From Hyphomicrobiales bacterium (GTDB taxonomy: Bacteria > Pseudomonadota > Alphaproteobacteria > Rhizobiales > Rhodobiaceae), in NCBI GenBank assembly GCA_002869065.1, contig PKTR01000002.1, forward strand, positions 1,302,001 to 1,366,000: a stretch of DNA of 64,000 bases, written 5' to 3'. Under the pieces are notes generated by a model, which did no database searches, was not told the DNA's origin, and saw only the letters and a list, made by a program, of their open reading frames with translations. Made by a program: the position numbers and the translations under genes. Positions 52,693 through 62,364 of this stretch are shown here, one piece after another. Position 1 is the first letter of the stretch. The number at the start of each line of letters is the position of its first letter.

Positions 52693-53472
52693 ATGACCGA
52701 CAAGCCGAAACTGGCGGTATGGAAGTTCTCCTCCTGCGATGGCTGTCAGCTCAGCCTGCTCGACTGCGAGGACGAGTTGCTGCCGGTCGCCGAAACCATC
52801 GAGATCGCCGAGTTCCTCGAGGCGACGCGGGCGCAGGTTGATGGCCCCTATGACGTTTCGCTGGTCGAGGGATCGATCTCCAATCTGCACGACCTCGAGC
52901 GGCTGCAGCGTATCCGCGAGCAGTCGGCGGTGGTGATCGCAATCGGGGCTTGCGCGACGGCGGGTGGCATTCAGGCGCTGCGCAATGGGCGCGATGTCGG
53001 CGAGTTCGTGCGCACCGTCTACGCGCACCCGGAATATATCGACACGCTGGCCAATTCGACGCCGATCGCCGACCACATCACGGTCGATTTCGAACTGCGC
53101 GGCTGTCCGATCAACAAGCATCAGCTGCTCGAGGTGATCTCGGCCTTCCTTGCCGGCCGCCAGCCGCTGACGCCGGCGCATTCGGAATGCATCGAATGCA
53201 AGATGCGCGGCACGGTCTGCGTGATGGTCGCCAAGGGCGAACCCTGCCTCGGTCCGGTCACCCATACCGGCTGCGGCAATCTCTGCCCGAGCTCCAACCG
53301 GGGCTGCTATGGCTGCTTCGGGCCGAAGGAGACGCCGAATACGGCAAGCCTCGCCGACCGCTTTGCCACCGGCTGCGGCGTCGAGGAGCGGCGGCTTGCG
53401 GAAATGTTCCGCGGCTTTACCGCGGGTGCCGAAGCCTTTGCCAGGGAGGCCGAACGCCATGACCGGTCATGA
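52693..53472 (+). CDS. hydD: group 3b NiFe hydrogenase, small (delta) subunit
   Basis: A 259-residue small subunit carrying the proximal cluster. Motifs: [52 protein letters not shown], then the medial/distal cluster cysteines [20 protein letters not shown] and [10 protein letters not shown]. There is no twin-arginine signal, so the enzyme is cytosolic. The coding region overlaps hydA by 14 nt. Known of group 3b: links H2 to NADP and can reduce sulfur in some organisms. Confidence 0.95.
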   Translation: MTDKPKLAVWKFSSCDGCQLSLLDCEDELLPVAETIEIAEFLEATRAQVDGPYDVSLVEGSISNLHDLERLQRIREQSAVVIAIGACATAGGIQALRNGRDVGEFVRTVYAHPEYIDTLANSTPIADHITVDFELRGCPINKHQLLEVISAFLAGRQPLTPAHSECIECKMRGTVCVMVAKGEPCLGPVTHTGCGNLCPSSNRGCYGCFGPKETPNTASLADRFATGCGVEERRLAEMFRGFTAGAEAFAREAERHDRS

Positions 53473-54784
53473 AATCCGCAATCCGGCGGTCGACGGGCCG
53501 GGCCGGGTGATCAAGGTCGATGCGCTGGCGCGCGTCGAGGGCGAGGGCGCGCTCTATGTCCGCGTCAAGGACGACGTCATCGAGGACATCAAGTTCCGCA
53601 TCTTCGAGCCGCCGCGGTTCTTCGAGGCCCTGTTGCGCGGCCGGCCCTATTCGGATGCGCCGGACATAACCGCGCGCATCTGCGGTATCTGCCCGATCGC
53701 GTATATGCTCGGCGCCTCGAAGGCGATGGAGGACGCGCTCGGCGTCACCGTCGACGGGGTGCTGGAGGATTTGCGGCGGCTGATCTATTGCGGCGAGTGG
53801 ATCGAAAGCCATGTGCTGCACGCGGCGATGCTGCACGCGCCGGACTTCCTCAAGATGCCGGACGCGTTTGCCTTTGCGCGACAGAACGCGGATGCCGTCA
53901 AGGCTGCACTGCGGCTGAAGAAGCTCGGAAACACGATCCTCGAGACGGTTGGCGGGCGGGCGATCCACCCGGTCAATCTGAAGGTCGGCGGCTTCTATTC
54001 GGCGCCGAAGAAGCGCGATATCCGCGCGCTGATCCCGGAGCTTGAATTCGGGCTCGAAGCGTCGGCCATGCTGGCGCGCGCTTTTGCCGGGTTCGACTTT
54101 CCGGACTTCACCTACGACTACACCTGCGTGTCGATGCGCCACCCGTCCGAGTATCCGCTGCAGGCCGGCGATCTCGTCTCCAATCGCGGGCTCGACATCA
54201 AGGTGCAAGCGTTCCCGGAGCATTTCTTCGAGGAGCATGTGGCGCATTCGAACGCGCTGCACGGGCGGATGCGCGATGGCTCGGCCTATCTGGTCGGTCC
54301 GAACGCGCGCTACAACAACAATTTCGCCCAGCTGTCATCGGCCTCGCAGGGGCTGGCGCGGGAGATCGGGCTCGGCGCGACGGTCGACAATCCGTTCCTG
54401 TCGATCCTTGTTCGCATGGTCGAGACCTATTACGCCTGCGAAGAAGCGCTGCGCATCGCCAAGTCCTATGAAGTGCCGGACGAGCCGAGCGTTGCCATCG
54501 AGCCGCGGGCCGGCAAGGGCGCCGGCGTGACGGAAGCGCCACGCGGCATCTGCTGGCACGAATACGAACTCGACGATGAGGGTCGCATCCTCAACGCGGT
54601 GATCGTGCCGCCGACCTCGCAGAACCAGCCGCAGATCGAGACCGATCTCGCCGGCGTGGTCGGCGCCAATCTCGATCTCGACGACGAGGCGCTGAAATGG
54701 CGCTGCGAGCAGACGATCCGCAATTACGATCCGTGCATCTCTTGCGCGACGCATTTCCTCGATCTCACCATCGAGCGGGAATGA
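53459..54784 (+). CDS. hydA: group 3b NiFe hydrogenase, large (alpha) subunit
   Basis: A 441-residue catalytic subunit. Both nickel motifs are complete: L1 [22 protein letters not shown] near residue 70 and L2 [12 protein letters not shown] near the C-terminus. Nine residues (FLDLTIERE) follow the L2 His and would be removed by a maturation protease, which is encoded next. A group 3b N-terminal motif [14 protein letters not shown] is present. GGGAGG precedes the start, inside hydD. hypABCDEF genes are not in the window. Confidence 0.96.
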   Translation: MTGHEIRNPAVDGPGRVIKVDALARVEGEGALYVRVKDDVIEDIKFRIFEPPRFFEALLRGRPYSDAPDITARICGICPIAYMLGASKAMEDALGVTVDGVLEDLRRLIYCGEWIESHVLHAAMLHAPDFLKMPDAFAFARQNADAVKAALRLKKLGNTILETVGGRAIHPVNLKVGGFYSAPKKRDIRALIPELEFGLEASAMLARAFAGFDFPDFTYDYTCVSMRHPSEYPLQAGDLVSNRGLDIKVQAFPEHFFEEHVAHSNALHGRMRDGSAYLVGPNARYNNNFAQLSSASQGLAREIGLGATVDNPFLSILVRMVETYYACEEALRIAKSYEVPDEPSVAIEPRAGKGAGVTEAPRGICWHEYELDDEGRILNAVIVPPTSQNQPQIETDLAGVVGANLDLDDEALKWRCEQTIRNYDPCISCATHFLDLTIERE

Positions 54785-54797
54785 CGGGCACGGGGTC

Positions 54798-55235
54798 ATG
54801 CTGATCGTCGGTGTCGGCAACCGGATGCGCGGCGACGATGCGGCGGGGCCGCTCGTTGCCGAACGGCTTGCCGCGCACGGCTTCGAGACGCGCGTGATCG
54901 AGGCCGATGGGGCGCATCTGATCGAGGCCTTCGAGGGCCGCGACGCGGTCGTCGTGATCGATGCGATGCGCTCGGGCGCTGAGCCGGGCACGGTTTGCCG
55001 TTTCGAGGCTGAGGCCGACACGCTGCCGGCCGATCTCTTCCACTATTCGAGCCATGCCTTCGGGGTCGCCGAAGCAATCGAGACGGCGCGGGCGCTCGAC
55101 TTCCTGCCGGCGTCCGTCATGGTCTACGGCATCGAGGGCGCGCAGTTCACGGCCGGCGCCGAGCCTTCGCCCGAGGTGGCGAAGGCGATCGATGAGGTGG
55201 TTGCGGAAATCGTGGCCAGCCGGGAACCCGACTGA
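54798..55235 (+). CDS. hydrogenase maturation protease
   Basis: A 145-residue HycI/HybD-family endopeptidase that clips the C-terminal peptide of the large subunit after nickel insertion. The fold signature is seen: LIVGVGNRMRGDDAAGPLVAERL with the nickel-binding Asp/Glu region, VVVIDAMRSGAEPGTVCRF, and FHYSSHAFGVAEAIETARAL with the His ligand. It lies 13 bp after hydA and closes the operon. It converges with mnmA 3 bp away. Confidence 0.93.
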   Translation: MLIVGVGNRMRGDDAAGPLVAERLAAHGFETRVIEADGAHLIEAFEGRDAVVVIDAMRSGAEPGTVCRFEAEADTLPADLFHYSSHAFGVAEAIETARALDFLPASVMVYGIEGAQFTAGAEPSPEVAKAIDEVVAEIVASREPD

Positions 55236-55238
55236 GAG

Positions 55239-56441
55239 TTATTCGCCGGGCGCCAGAGCTGCGCTCTCGCCGAGGCCCGTTGCGGCCGTGCCGGTCTCGA
55301 AGGTGTGGCCGACGTGGTCGATCCAGCCGCCGCCGAGCACGCGGGCAACGCCTTCGGGCGCATCGTAGAAGACGCAGGCCTGACCCGGCGCGACGCCGTA
55401 TTCGGCCTCGGTCAGCTCGACGATCACGTTACCGTCCTCGACGCTGAGCAGCGCCGGCGTCGGCGGGCGGGTCGAGCGCACGCGGGCGTAAATCTCAAGA
55501 CCGCCGTCGGGCAACTCGGCAAGCGTGCCGCCGCCGATCCAGTTGGTGTCGCGCAGATACAGCCGCCGCGTCGTCAGCGCTTCGCGCGGGCCGACGACGA
55601 CGCGGTGATTGTCGGCATCGAGATGGACCACATAGAGCGGCTCGCCGACGGCGACGCCGATGCCGCGGCGCTGGCCGATCGTGTAGTGGATGATGCCGTC
55701 ATGGCGGCCGAGCACGCGGCCGTCGACATGGACGATCTCGCCGGTTTCGGCTGCGCCCGGCTTCAGCCGTTCGATGACTTCCGAATAACGCCCGGTCGGG
55801 ACGAAGCAGATGTCCTGGCTGTCCGACTTGTCGGCGATCTCAAGGCCGAGTTCGCGGGCCGCCTCGCGGGTCTCCGCCTTCGACATGTTGCCGAGCGGGA
55901 AACGCAGGAAGTCGAGCTGCTCCTGCGTGGTTGCGAAAAGGAAATAGCTCTGGTCGCGCTCGTCGTCGACGGGACGGAACAGGGCACGGTGATTGCCGAC
56001 CGTCTTGGTGCGGACATAGTGGCCGGTTGCGAGCGCCGCGGCGCCGAGGTCGCGCGCGGTGTCCAAGAGGTCGTGGAACTTGACGGTCTGATTGCAGGCA
56101 ACGCAGGGCACCGGGGTTTCGCCGGCGATATAGCTCGCGGCGAACTGATCGATAACGGCCTCGCGGAAACGGTCCTCGTAGTCGAGCACGTAATGGGGAA
56201 TGCCGAGCTTCTCGGCGACCCGGCGAGCGTCGTAGATGTCCTGGCCGGCGCAGCAGGCGCCCTTGCGGTGGACCGCTTCGCCGTGATCGTAGAGCTGCAG
56301 CGTGATGCCGACGACGTCGTAGCCTGCCCGCTTCAACAGGCCCGCGGCAACGGACGAGTCGACGCCGCCAGACATGGCGACGACGATGCGGGTGTCCTCA
56401 GGACGTCCGGGCAGATCGAGAGTGTCGAACATCGCTTCCAA
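55239..56441 (-). CDS. mnmA: tRNA-specific 2-thiouridylase MnmA
   Basis: A 400-residue ATP-dependent enzyme that thiolates U34 of tRNA for Lys, Glu and Gln. PP-loop [21 protein letters not shown], catalytic Cys in [12 protein letters not shown], and partner Cys in [12 protein letters not shown] are present, with [12 protein letters not shown] and GQACVFYD later. Length is usual plus a short C-terminal tail. ATG 56432 (MFDTLDL) is an alternative start. It converges with the hydrogenase operon with no room for a terminator. Confidence 0.95.
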   Translation of the reverse strand: MEAMFDTLDLPGRPEDTRIVVAMSGGVDSSVAAGLLKRAGYDVVGITLQLYDHGEAVHRKGACCAGQDIYDARRVAEKLGIPHYVLDYEDRFREAVIDQFAASYIAGETPVPCVACNQTVKFHDLLDTARDLGAAALATGHYVRTKTVGNHRALFRPVDDERDQSYFLFATTQEQLDFLRFPLGNMSKAETREAARELGLEIADKSDSQDICFVPTGRYSEVIERLKPGAAETGEIVHVDGRVLGRHDGIIHYTIGQRRGIGVAVGEPLYVVHLDADNHRVVVGPREALTTRRLYLRDTNWIGGGTLAELPDGGLEIYARVRSTRPPTPALLSVEDGNVIVELTEAEYGVAPGQACVFYDAPEGVARVLGGGWIDHVGHTFETGTAATGLGESAALAPGE

Positions 56442-56856
56442 CCATCACGGGGACTGCGGCCAGCGCGCGCGGTCCCGAACCGTTCGATTCAACAGGACAA
56501 GGCGGCGGGGATGCAATCCCTCGAAAACGCCCAAACCACCATCCGACCGTTCCGGGAGGCACCGGCTCGGTTCGTCTTGCGGCCAATTTCGGTGCGCATG
56601 TCCGCGCCCGTCGTGTGGGCTTCGTGGGCAAGCGCTTCCAAACCGTCTTTATAGGTCGTCGCGGCGGGTTTCGCCACATCGAGGTGGGCAGCTTCTGCCG
56701 GGCAGGCAAGGCTTTCCCGCACAGGCGGCTCGCGAGGGACCATGGGCGGTTTCATATCACTCTGAAAACATTGCTGTTTTCTATTTCTGCGACTTGGCCC
56801 CCGGATTGCATCCTTTGGTCCACTAAGGCCTGTTCGCGTTTGGGAGCCAGTGTATC
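56442..56856. other. intergenic region between mnmA and fliK
   Basis: 415 bp between divergent genes. An 88-residue minus-strand frame (56755 to 56489, MKPPMVPREPPVRES) has no ribosome site and no recognised domain and is not called. The stretch must contain the mnmA promoter and the fliK promoter; no CtrA-type box was seen here. Confidence 0.4.
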
Positions 56857-59280
56857 GTGATCGATTTGACGTTGCGTACGGACAGTTACGGCAAGGCGGA
56901 TCTGCTGTCGGGGACGGCGGTGAAGGCCGACGGCCGTGTCGGTTTCGAGAGCTTCCTGCCGGCCAACGATGCGCCGGTGGCGCGCGATGCGCCGCCGCGT
57001 GACAGCCGTTCCGAACGCGTTTCTTCCACCAGAGCAACAGATGCGGACAGCACGCGGACCCGTCGCGACGCGAGCGCGGATCGCGCCGAGCGGGCGGCGG
57101 CTGACCGCAGTGCGGCGGACCGGGCCTTGAGTGCCGACAAGGCGTCGCGCGCGGAACAGGTGGCAGCGGACAATGCGGCGGCTAAGAGCGACGCAGCCGA
57201 AAAGGCGCGCGAGGCAGCGGCAGCCGTGCGGGATGCGAATGCTCGTGGCGTGACCGCGCTTCAGGAAGAGGACGCGACCCGCTCCGTTGCGGAGCAGGAC
57301 GGCAAGACCAGGGCTGCGGCTGCGGACAAGGCAAGCAAGACGGCGCACGACGCTCCGGTGAAAGAGACGAATGCGACGGCTGCCGAGACGGGCACTGTCG
57401 CCGACGATACCGCCGCGACCGGCAACGATGCGAACGGCAAGACGGACGCGCCTGTGGTTACGGCGCCGGTCGTCGAGTCGGCGCCGACGGAGACGGTTGC
57501 TGACGCCGACGGCGACGTGGCGGCCCCGACCGAGGGCGCCGAGACTGTTGGCGACAGCGATGCGACGGCCTCTAGCGAAGACGACAACGCGGAAACGGTT
57601 GCCGCGGCCACGACCCCGGAAGCAACCGTGGTCGGCGCGGTCGGTCCGACTCCGTCTGTCACGGGGGCTGACGCAACTGACGTGACCGGAACGGATGCGG
57701 ACGCCGAGGCGGTTGATGCTGCAACGGCGCCGTCGGGCGATGACGATGCCGCGCCCGAGAGCGATGGCACGGCGGAAGTGAATGCGTTGCTGGCGCAGCT
57801 GATCGAGCAGCTGCAGACGCTGGCCGGCGGCGAAGCGACGGCCCCGGCCGAGGGCGAGGCGCCGACGACGGAAGATCTCATCGCAACTCTGACGACGCTT
57901 CTCGACAAGATCGACGCGCAGAGCGCCGGTTCGGCAACGGATCGCCAGGTGATCGGCGCCGATGTGCGCCGGCTGCAGCAGGGCCTCAACGCCGTGGTGC
58001 AGAATGGTGACCTGCCGGAGCTCATCGCGCTTGCGGGCCGCACGGGTAATCCGACCGCAGCTGCGGTGACGGGTGCTGTCGAGAACACGACGGCGAGTGG
58101 CGCGCAGGCGAGAACTGCGACCGGTGCGGTCGCGACCGATCTGGCGACGGCCGGCGCATCTGCGACTGTGCCGGCTGACGGCAAGGCGGATGAGGCGAAG
58201 CTCGGCAATCTGCTTGCTTCGTTGCGCCGCATCGCCGGCGATGCCGCCAACAGTGAAACGGCGGTGAAGACCGCGACCCTCACGACGTCTCAGACCACGC
58301 AGGCCCAGGCCACGCAGGCCCAGGCGACGCAGGCCCAGGCGACGCAGGCAACGGCGACCCAGGCGCAAGCCGCGCAGGCGCCGGGCGTACAGGTGCGGGC
58401 GGCTCAGAAGCCGGCAGCGACTGCGCCCGCCACGGAATCCGCGACGAATACCGACGCCGATGGTCCGACGACGAACACAATCGTCAACAAAGCCGCTGTG
58501 ACCGCGACGAACCGCGAGGCCGCGCCGCAGACCGGCACTTCGGGTCAGCAGGCTTCGAGCGAGACTGCAGACACGACCCGTCCGACAATCGGCGGCACGG
58601 CGAGCGCGACGGCTGCTGAAACGGCTGTAGCCGCGAAGACAGCTGCGGGCACGCAGTCGTCGACGGCCACGTCAGCCGCGCAGACCGCAGCCAAGACTGC
58701 CGCGACGGCGCAGGCCGCTGCTGCTCCGGTTACGGCGGACACGCCGATGCCAGCCGGCGTGAAGGACTTTGGCGACAGCCTGATCCTGCTGCAGAGCGAA
58801 TTCAAACCGGGCAGCGAGTCGATGCTCGCGCAGGCGCGCCCGTCGGTGACGGTGCCGCGCGGCATGCCGCTTGCGACCGGTGTCGCCGCCGAGATCGCCC
58901 GTTTCGCGACGCGCGGCGACAGCCGCTTCGAAATTCGCCTCGATCCGCCGGAGCTCGGCCGCGTCGACGTCAAGCTGAAGGTCAGCGACGACGGCACGGT
59001 GCGGGCTCACCTCGTGGTCGAGCGCTCCGAGACCCTCGACATGTTCACGCGCGATCAGCGCTCGCTGGAACGCACGCTGGAACAGGCCGGGCTGAAGACC
59101 GACAGCGGCAGCCTCGAATTCTCGCTGCGTTCGGGAAATGACGACACGCCGCAGCAGGACGGAAACGGCGGACGCGGCCTCGCCTCGTCCGAGGGCGATG
59201 CGGATGCGGTTGAAGTCGAGCGGATGTCGGCGGTCTATTCGTCGGCGCGGGCCGATGGACGGCTCGATATCCGGGTATGA
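56857..59280 (+). CDS. fliK: flagellar hook-length control protein FliK
   Basis: An 807-residue secreted molecular ruler that sets hook length and switches export specificity. Most of the chain (about 40-640) is Ala/Thr/Asp-rich low-complexity linker. A 15-bp repeat (58297-58371) codes TQAQA units. The conserved C-terminal Flg_hook domain is at about 670-770: RFEIRLDPPELGRVDVKLKV, HLVVERSETLDMFTRDQRSLERTLEQAGLK. The GTG start at 56857 follows GGGAG at 11 nt. Assigned by the C-terminal domain and by flgD downstream (37 bp). Confidence 0.9.
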   Translation: MIDLTLRTDSYGKADLLSGTAVKADGRVGFESFLPANDAPVARDAPPRDSRSERVSSTRATDADSTRTRRDASADRAERAAADRSAADRALSADKASRAEQVAADNAAAKSDAAEKAREAAAAVRDANARGVTALQEEDATRSVAEQDGKTRAAAADKASKTAHDAPVKETNATAAETGTVADDTAATGNDANGKTDAPVVTAPVVESAPTETVADADGDVAAPTEGAETVGDSDATASSEDDNAETVAAATTPEATVVGAVGPTPSVTGADATDVTGTDADAEAVDAATAPSGDDDAAPESDGTAEVNALLAQLIEQLQTLAGGEATAPAEGEAPTTEDLIATLTTLLDKIDAQSAGSATDRQVIGADVRRLQQGLNAVVQNGDLPELIALAGRTGNPTAAAVTGAVENTTASGAQARTATGAVATDLATAGASATVPADGKADEAKLGNLLASLRRIAGDAANSETAVKTATLTTSQTTQAQATQAQATQAQATQATATQAQAAQAPGVQVRAAQKPAATAPATESATNTDADGPTTNTIVNKAAVTATNREAAPQTGTSGQQASSETADTTRPTIGGTASATAAETAVAAKTAAGTQSSTATSAAQTAAKTAATAQAAAAPVTADTPMPAGVKDFGDSLILLQSEFKPGSESMLAQARPSVTVPRGMPLATGVAAEIARFATRGDSRFEIRLDPPELGRVDVKLKVSDDGTVRAHLVVERSETLDMFTRDQRSLERTLEQAGLKTDSGSLEFSLRSGNDDTPQQDGNGGRGLASSEGDADAVEVERMSAVYSSARADGRLDIRV

Positions 59281-59317
59281 CGCGACGCTTTGAGACTGGC
59301 TTAGAGCCGGGAGAACG

Positions 59318-59983
59318 ATGATGGACGTTACAGGCACCACTTCCTCGACCGCGGCGACAACGTCGAAAACGGGACTTTCGGAACAGGCGCTTGCCCAGAA
59401 CTACGACATGTTCCTGGAACTGTTGACGGTGCAGATCAAGAACCAGAATCCGCTCGAACCGATGGATGCGGACAAGTTCACCGATCAGCTCACCCAGTTT
59501 TCGTCGGTTGAGCAGCAGATCACCACCAACAAGAATCTTGAGACGCTGATCTCGACCATGGCGGCGTCCAATCTCGGGACGGTGGTCAGCTATATCGGCA
59601 AGGAAGTCGAAGCCGCCGGCGAGACGGCCATTCTGGAAAACGGCGCCGCGAACTGGTCGGCGACGGTGACCGAGGCGGCGACCGCGACCGTGACGATCAA
59701 GAACTCCGCCGGCGCGACGATCTATACCGAGCCGGTGACCTTGAACAAGGGCACCAACAGCTATCAGTGGGACGGACGGGCGCTGACAGGTGGCACGGCG
59801 CCGGACGGGCAATACACGATCTCGTTCTCGGCGCAGAATTCGACCGGCAAGGCCGTGGCCGTCGACACCGCATTTCAGGGTGTCGTGGACGAAGTGGACT
59901 TCGCCGATGGTGAGCCGATCCTGAAGGTTGGCGGGATCCGGGTGCCGCTGTCGTCGGTGCAGACGATCCGCTCGGCCGGCTGA
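59318..59983 (+). CDS. flgD: flagellar hook capping protein FlgD
   Basis: A 221-residue scaffold protein for hook assembly. The N-terminal FlgD signature is clear: MFLELLTVQIKNQNPLEPMD, FTDQLTQFSSVEQQITTN, LISTMAASNLGTVVSYIGKEV. The central FlgD Ig-like part (ATVTIKNSAGATIYTEPV, YQWDGRALTGG) and the C-terminal DEVDFADGEPILKVGGIRVPLSSVQTI follow. GGGAGAACG precedes ATG 59318. It is downstream of fliK, the usual partner. Confidence 0.95.
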   Translation: MMDVTGTTSSTAATTSKTGLSEQALAQNYDMFLELLTVQIKNQNPLEPMDADKFTDQLTQFSSVEQQITTNKNLETLISTMAASNLGTVVSYIGKEVEAAGETAILENGAANWSATVTEAATATVTIKNSAGATIYTEPVTLNKGTNSYQWDGRALTGGTAPDGQYTISFSAQNSTGKAVAVDTAFQGVVDEVDFADGEPILKVGGIRVPLSSVQTIRSAG

Positions 59984-60213
59984 GCGCGGGAGACCCTTTC
60001 GGGACGCAAGGAATTTTGATTTTTCGCAGTGTTTTTTTTCGCCGCTCCGGTCCGAAGTTTCCGGGGCGGCCTTCCGCGTTGGCGGGTCGCTGAACGTTCT
60101 TCCAAATATAATCGATTGAAATATATAGAAAAAATGTATTCCCGCATGTTCGCGAGATGTTTCGAAGCTGTTCCCGGAAAGGTGGCAATTCTTACCGAAT
60201 TGTTGCTTGCGGC

Positions 60214-60228
60214 TTAGGCAAATTTTAA
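60214..60228 (+). promoter_or_regulatory. candidate CtrA box upstream of sciP
   Basis: TTAG-N7-TTAA at 60214-60228, a 7 of 8 match to the CtrA consensus TTAA-N7-TTAA, 53 bp before the sciP start. CtrA activates sciP in Caulobacter. Confidence 0.6.
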
Positions 60229-60238
60229 AAACAGGCAG

Positions 60239-60279
60239 GTACTCTCACAAGCTGAAGGTCAGGTAGAGTGTGAGAGTAC
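60239..60279 (+). promoter_or_regulatory. perfect inverted repeat over the sciP ribosome site
   Basis: Arms GTACTCTCACA (60239-60249) and TGTGAGAGTAC (60269-60279) are fully complementary across 11 bp with a 19-nt spacer. The right arm contains GAGAG, the only Shine-Dalgarno-like sequence, and ends 2 nt before the ATG. In RNA the hairpin would hide the ribosome site. As DNA it could be an operator. Confidence 0.7.
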
Positions 60280-60280
60280 A

Positions 60281-60556
60281 ATGACCGACCGGGTAAGACC
60301 GCGAGTTAAATATGTCATCGGCCCCGATGGGAGCCCGCTAACGATTGCCGATCTGCCGCCGGAGAATACCCGGCGTTGGGTGATCCGCCGCAAGGCCGAA
60401 GTCGTAGCCGCCGTGCGTGGAGGTTTGCTTTCCCTGGAGGAGGCATGCCAGCGCTATACGTTAACAGTTGAAGAGTTTCTGTCGTGGCAGAGCTCGATCG
60501 ACCAGCACGGCCTTGCCGGCCTGAGAGCGACGCGCATTCAGCAATATCGCGGTTGA
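60281..60556 (+). CDS. sciP: CtrA inhibitor SciP (DUF1153)
   Basis: A 91-residue helix-turn-helix protein that in Caulobacter binds and inhibits CtrA, closing the flagellar and cell-cycle transcription window. The family signature is complete: VKYVIGPDGSPLTIADLPP, TRRWVIRRKAEVVAAVRGGLLSLEEA and LTVEEFLSWQ. Length equals typical SciP. It follows flgD in a flagellar region. Its leader holds a candidate CtrA box and a hairpin that includes the ribosome site, so both transcriptional and translational control are possible. Confidence 0.93.
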   Translation: MTDRVRPRVKYVIGPDGSPLTIADLPPENTRRWVIRRKAEVVAAVRGGLLSLEEACQRYTLTVEEFLSWQSSIDQHGLAGLRATRIQQYRG

Positions 60557-60743
60557 CGTTTCCCTTCCTCTTTGATGATCGCATGACGGGCTCGGGCCAG
60601 CTTTTCCGGACTCGTTACGGGTGGCCGGCTCCCCGCCGGCTGGTGCCGATCATCATCATGCCATGAATTGTTTCGGGCAGTGCGGCTTTCGCCGCTGAAC
60701 GCTGCGGCTTTTGCCGGCGGCGCGATGGCGCGTGACAAAGCGC

Positions 60744-61592
60744 TCAGCTTTGCGGCGGCGAGCGGAACCTCGTCACGATCCAGTCGATGACGACCCGTGC
60801 GGCCGGTTCGTCGATCAGATGGGGCTGGATCAGGAGCCAGACCTCGCGCCGTGTCTTCAGAGGCGTCGCGATCAGTCGTTCATCGCTGAGCAGCTCGGCC
60901 GCCATATGGCGCGGAAGAATGCCGATGGCGCTGCCTGTCGCGACGAGCGCGTGGATGATGCGGACGTTGCTGGTTCGCAGCCGGACCGGCCCGGCAATGC
61001 CAACTTCCGCAAGCTCCCGCATCTCCGGCGTCCTCGCCAGTTCCTGAGGATAGGCGCAGAGGATCTCGCTGCCGTCCGGGCTGGCAGGCGTCGCCGGACG
61101 AAACAGATACAGCGGCACCTCGGTCAGTTTGCGGATGACGAACGCGCCACGCTCGGGCTTACCCAGCCGGATCGCAAGGTCGGCCTCCCAGCGTGAGAAA
61201 TTGAGGTTTGCGTCCGACGTCTTGATCTCGACGGCGAGGCCGGGAAAGTCATTGAGCAGGTCTGCGAGGCCCGGCGCCAGAACGGTTTCGGCGACCGATG
61301 CGGTGGAGGCGATGCGGATGGAGCCGGTCGGGCCGCCGCCCTCGTCCTTCAACGCGCCGATCGCACTGGCTCTGGTTGCCATTTCATCGATCAGGGCGAG
61401 CGCCTCGGCGCCCTGGCGGGTTGGCTTGCGAACGCCGTCGACGGCATCGAACAGGCGGAAACCGAGCGCTTCCTGAAGACGGGCCAGCCGCCGGGCCACA
61501 GTCGTTTCATCGATACGCAACTCTTCGCTGGCGCCTGCATAGGTGCCCCGATTGCGCACGGCCGCAATGATCCGCAAATCGTCCCAGTTCAT
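60744..61592 (-). CDS. LysR-family regulator
   Basis: A 282-residue regulator. N-terminal winged helix-turn-helix (about 1-60): MNWDDLRIIAAVRNRGTYAG, ELRIDETTVARRLARLQEALG. The C-terminal co-inducer domain (about 90-280) begins TGSIRIASTASVAETVLAPGL. It is divergent from the isochorismatase-family gene (178 bp between starts) and is its likely regulator. No inducer can be inferred. It interrupts the flagellar cluster. Confidence 0.9.
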   Translation of the reverse strand: MNWDDLRIIAAVRNRGTYAGASEELRIDETTVARRLARLQEALGFRLFDAVDGVRKPTRQGAEALALIDEMATRASAIGALKDEGGGPTGSIRIASTASVAETVLAPGLADLLNDFPGLAVEIKTSDANLNFSRWEADLAIRLGKPERGAFVIRKLTEVPLYLFRPATPASPDGSEILCAYPQELARTPEMRELAEVGIAGPVRLRTSNVRIIHALVATGSAIGILPRHMAAELLSDERLIATPLKTRREVWLLIQPHLIDEPAARVVIDWIVTRFRSPPQS

Positions 61593-61770
61593 GGGCCAAG
61601 TCTAGCACGTCGCCTCATCCTGCAAAATTGCAATCCACAGCCGCAATATTCCTGCGTGATTGCCGGTCTCGGCTTCCCTATTGCGGAAGTGTCCCGCGTG
61701 TCGCGGGTTCATGCTGATCAAATGCCGCGACGCGCGCGAGGACAAGGACGAGGGAACAGGAGACGCTTTG

Positions 61771-62364
61771 ATGTCCGGACCGATGACACTTTTCCAGCTT
61801 GCAGGTGCCGATCAGACGCCGCCGGCGCTTGCCGACGCGCAGCTGGTGCTGATCGACATGCAGAACGAATATCTCGAGGGGCCGCTCGCGGTTTCCGGTG
61901 TCGGGGACGCCGTCGCCCACACGGCGGATCTGCTGGCGGCCGCGCGACAGGTCGGGGCCGGCATCATTCATGTCGTCCACAAGGGATACCCCGGCAGCCT
62001 GTTCGATCGCGAGGCGCCGCGCGGGCAGATCATTGATGCCCTTGCACCGCTCGCCGGTGAAGAGGTGATCGAAAAGGCACTGCCCAATGCATTTGCCGGA
62101 ACCGGACTTGGCGATCTGCTGCGCGCGCGTGGCGCGAAGGAGCTGATCGTGGTCGGCTTCATGAGCCATATGTGCGTCAGCTCGACCGTGCGCGCGGCGC
62201 TTGACGAAGGTTTCAGGGTCACGGTCGACGCCGATGGCTGCGGTAGTCGCGATTTGCCGGATGGGCGCGGAGGCGTGGTGGTCGCCGATGTCGTCAGCGA
62301 TGTGGCGCTGGTCGAACTTTCCGATCGTTTCGCCGTCGTCGTTCGCGATCACGCCTGGCGGTGA
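61771..62364 (+). CDS. isochorismatase-family cysteine hydrolase
   Basis: A 197-residue cysteine hydrolase. The catalytic triad of the family is visible: Asp in QLVLIDMQNEYLEGPL, Lys in EEVIEKALPNAFAGTGL and Cys in VVGFMSHMCVSSTVRAALDEG. Substrates in the family include nicotinamide, carbamoyl sarcosine and isochorismate; none is fixed here. N-carbamoylsarcosine would fit the sarcosine theme of the window, but this is speculation. AGGAG lies 9 nt before ATG 61771; in-frame sequence upstream looks non-coding. Divergent from the LysR gene. Confidence 0.88.
   Translation: MSGPMTLFQLAGADQTPPALADAQLVLIDMQNEYLEGPLAVSGVGDAVAHTADLLAAARQVGAGIIHVVHKGYPGSLFDREAPRGQIIDALAPLAGEEVIEKALPNAFAGTGLGDLLRARGAKELIVVGFMSHMCVSSTVRAALDEGFRVTVDADGCGSRDLPDGRGGVVVADVVSDVALVELSDRFAVVVRDHAWR

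Noticed and set aside
56489-56755. 88-residue minus-strand frame between mnmA and fliK
   Set aside because: No ribosome site, no recognisable domain and composition like random high-GC sequence.
60041-60070. Hairpin after flgD as a terminator
   Set aside because: GCCGCTCCGG/CCGGGGCGGC forms a stem but the T-run lies before it on the plus strand and no T-run follows, so it is not a standard terminator in either direction.
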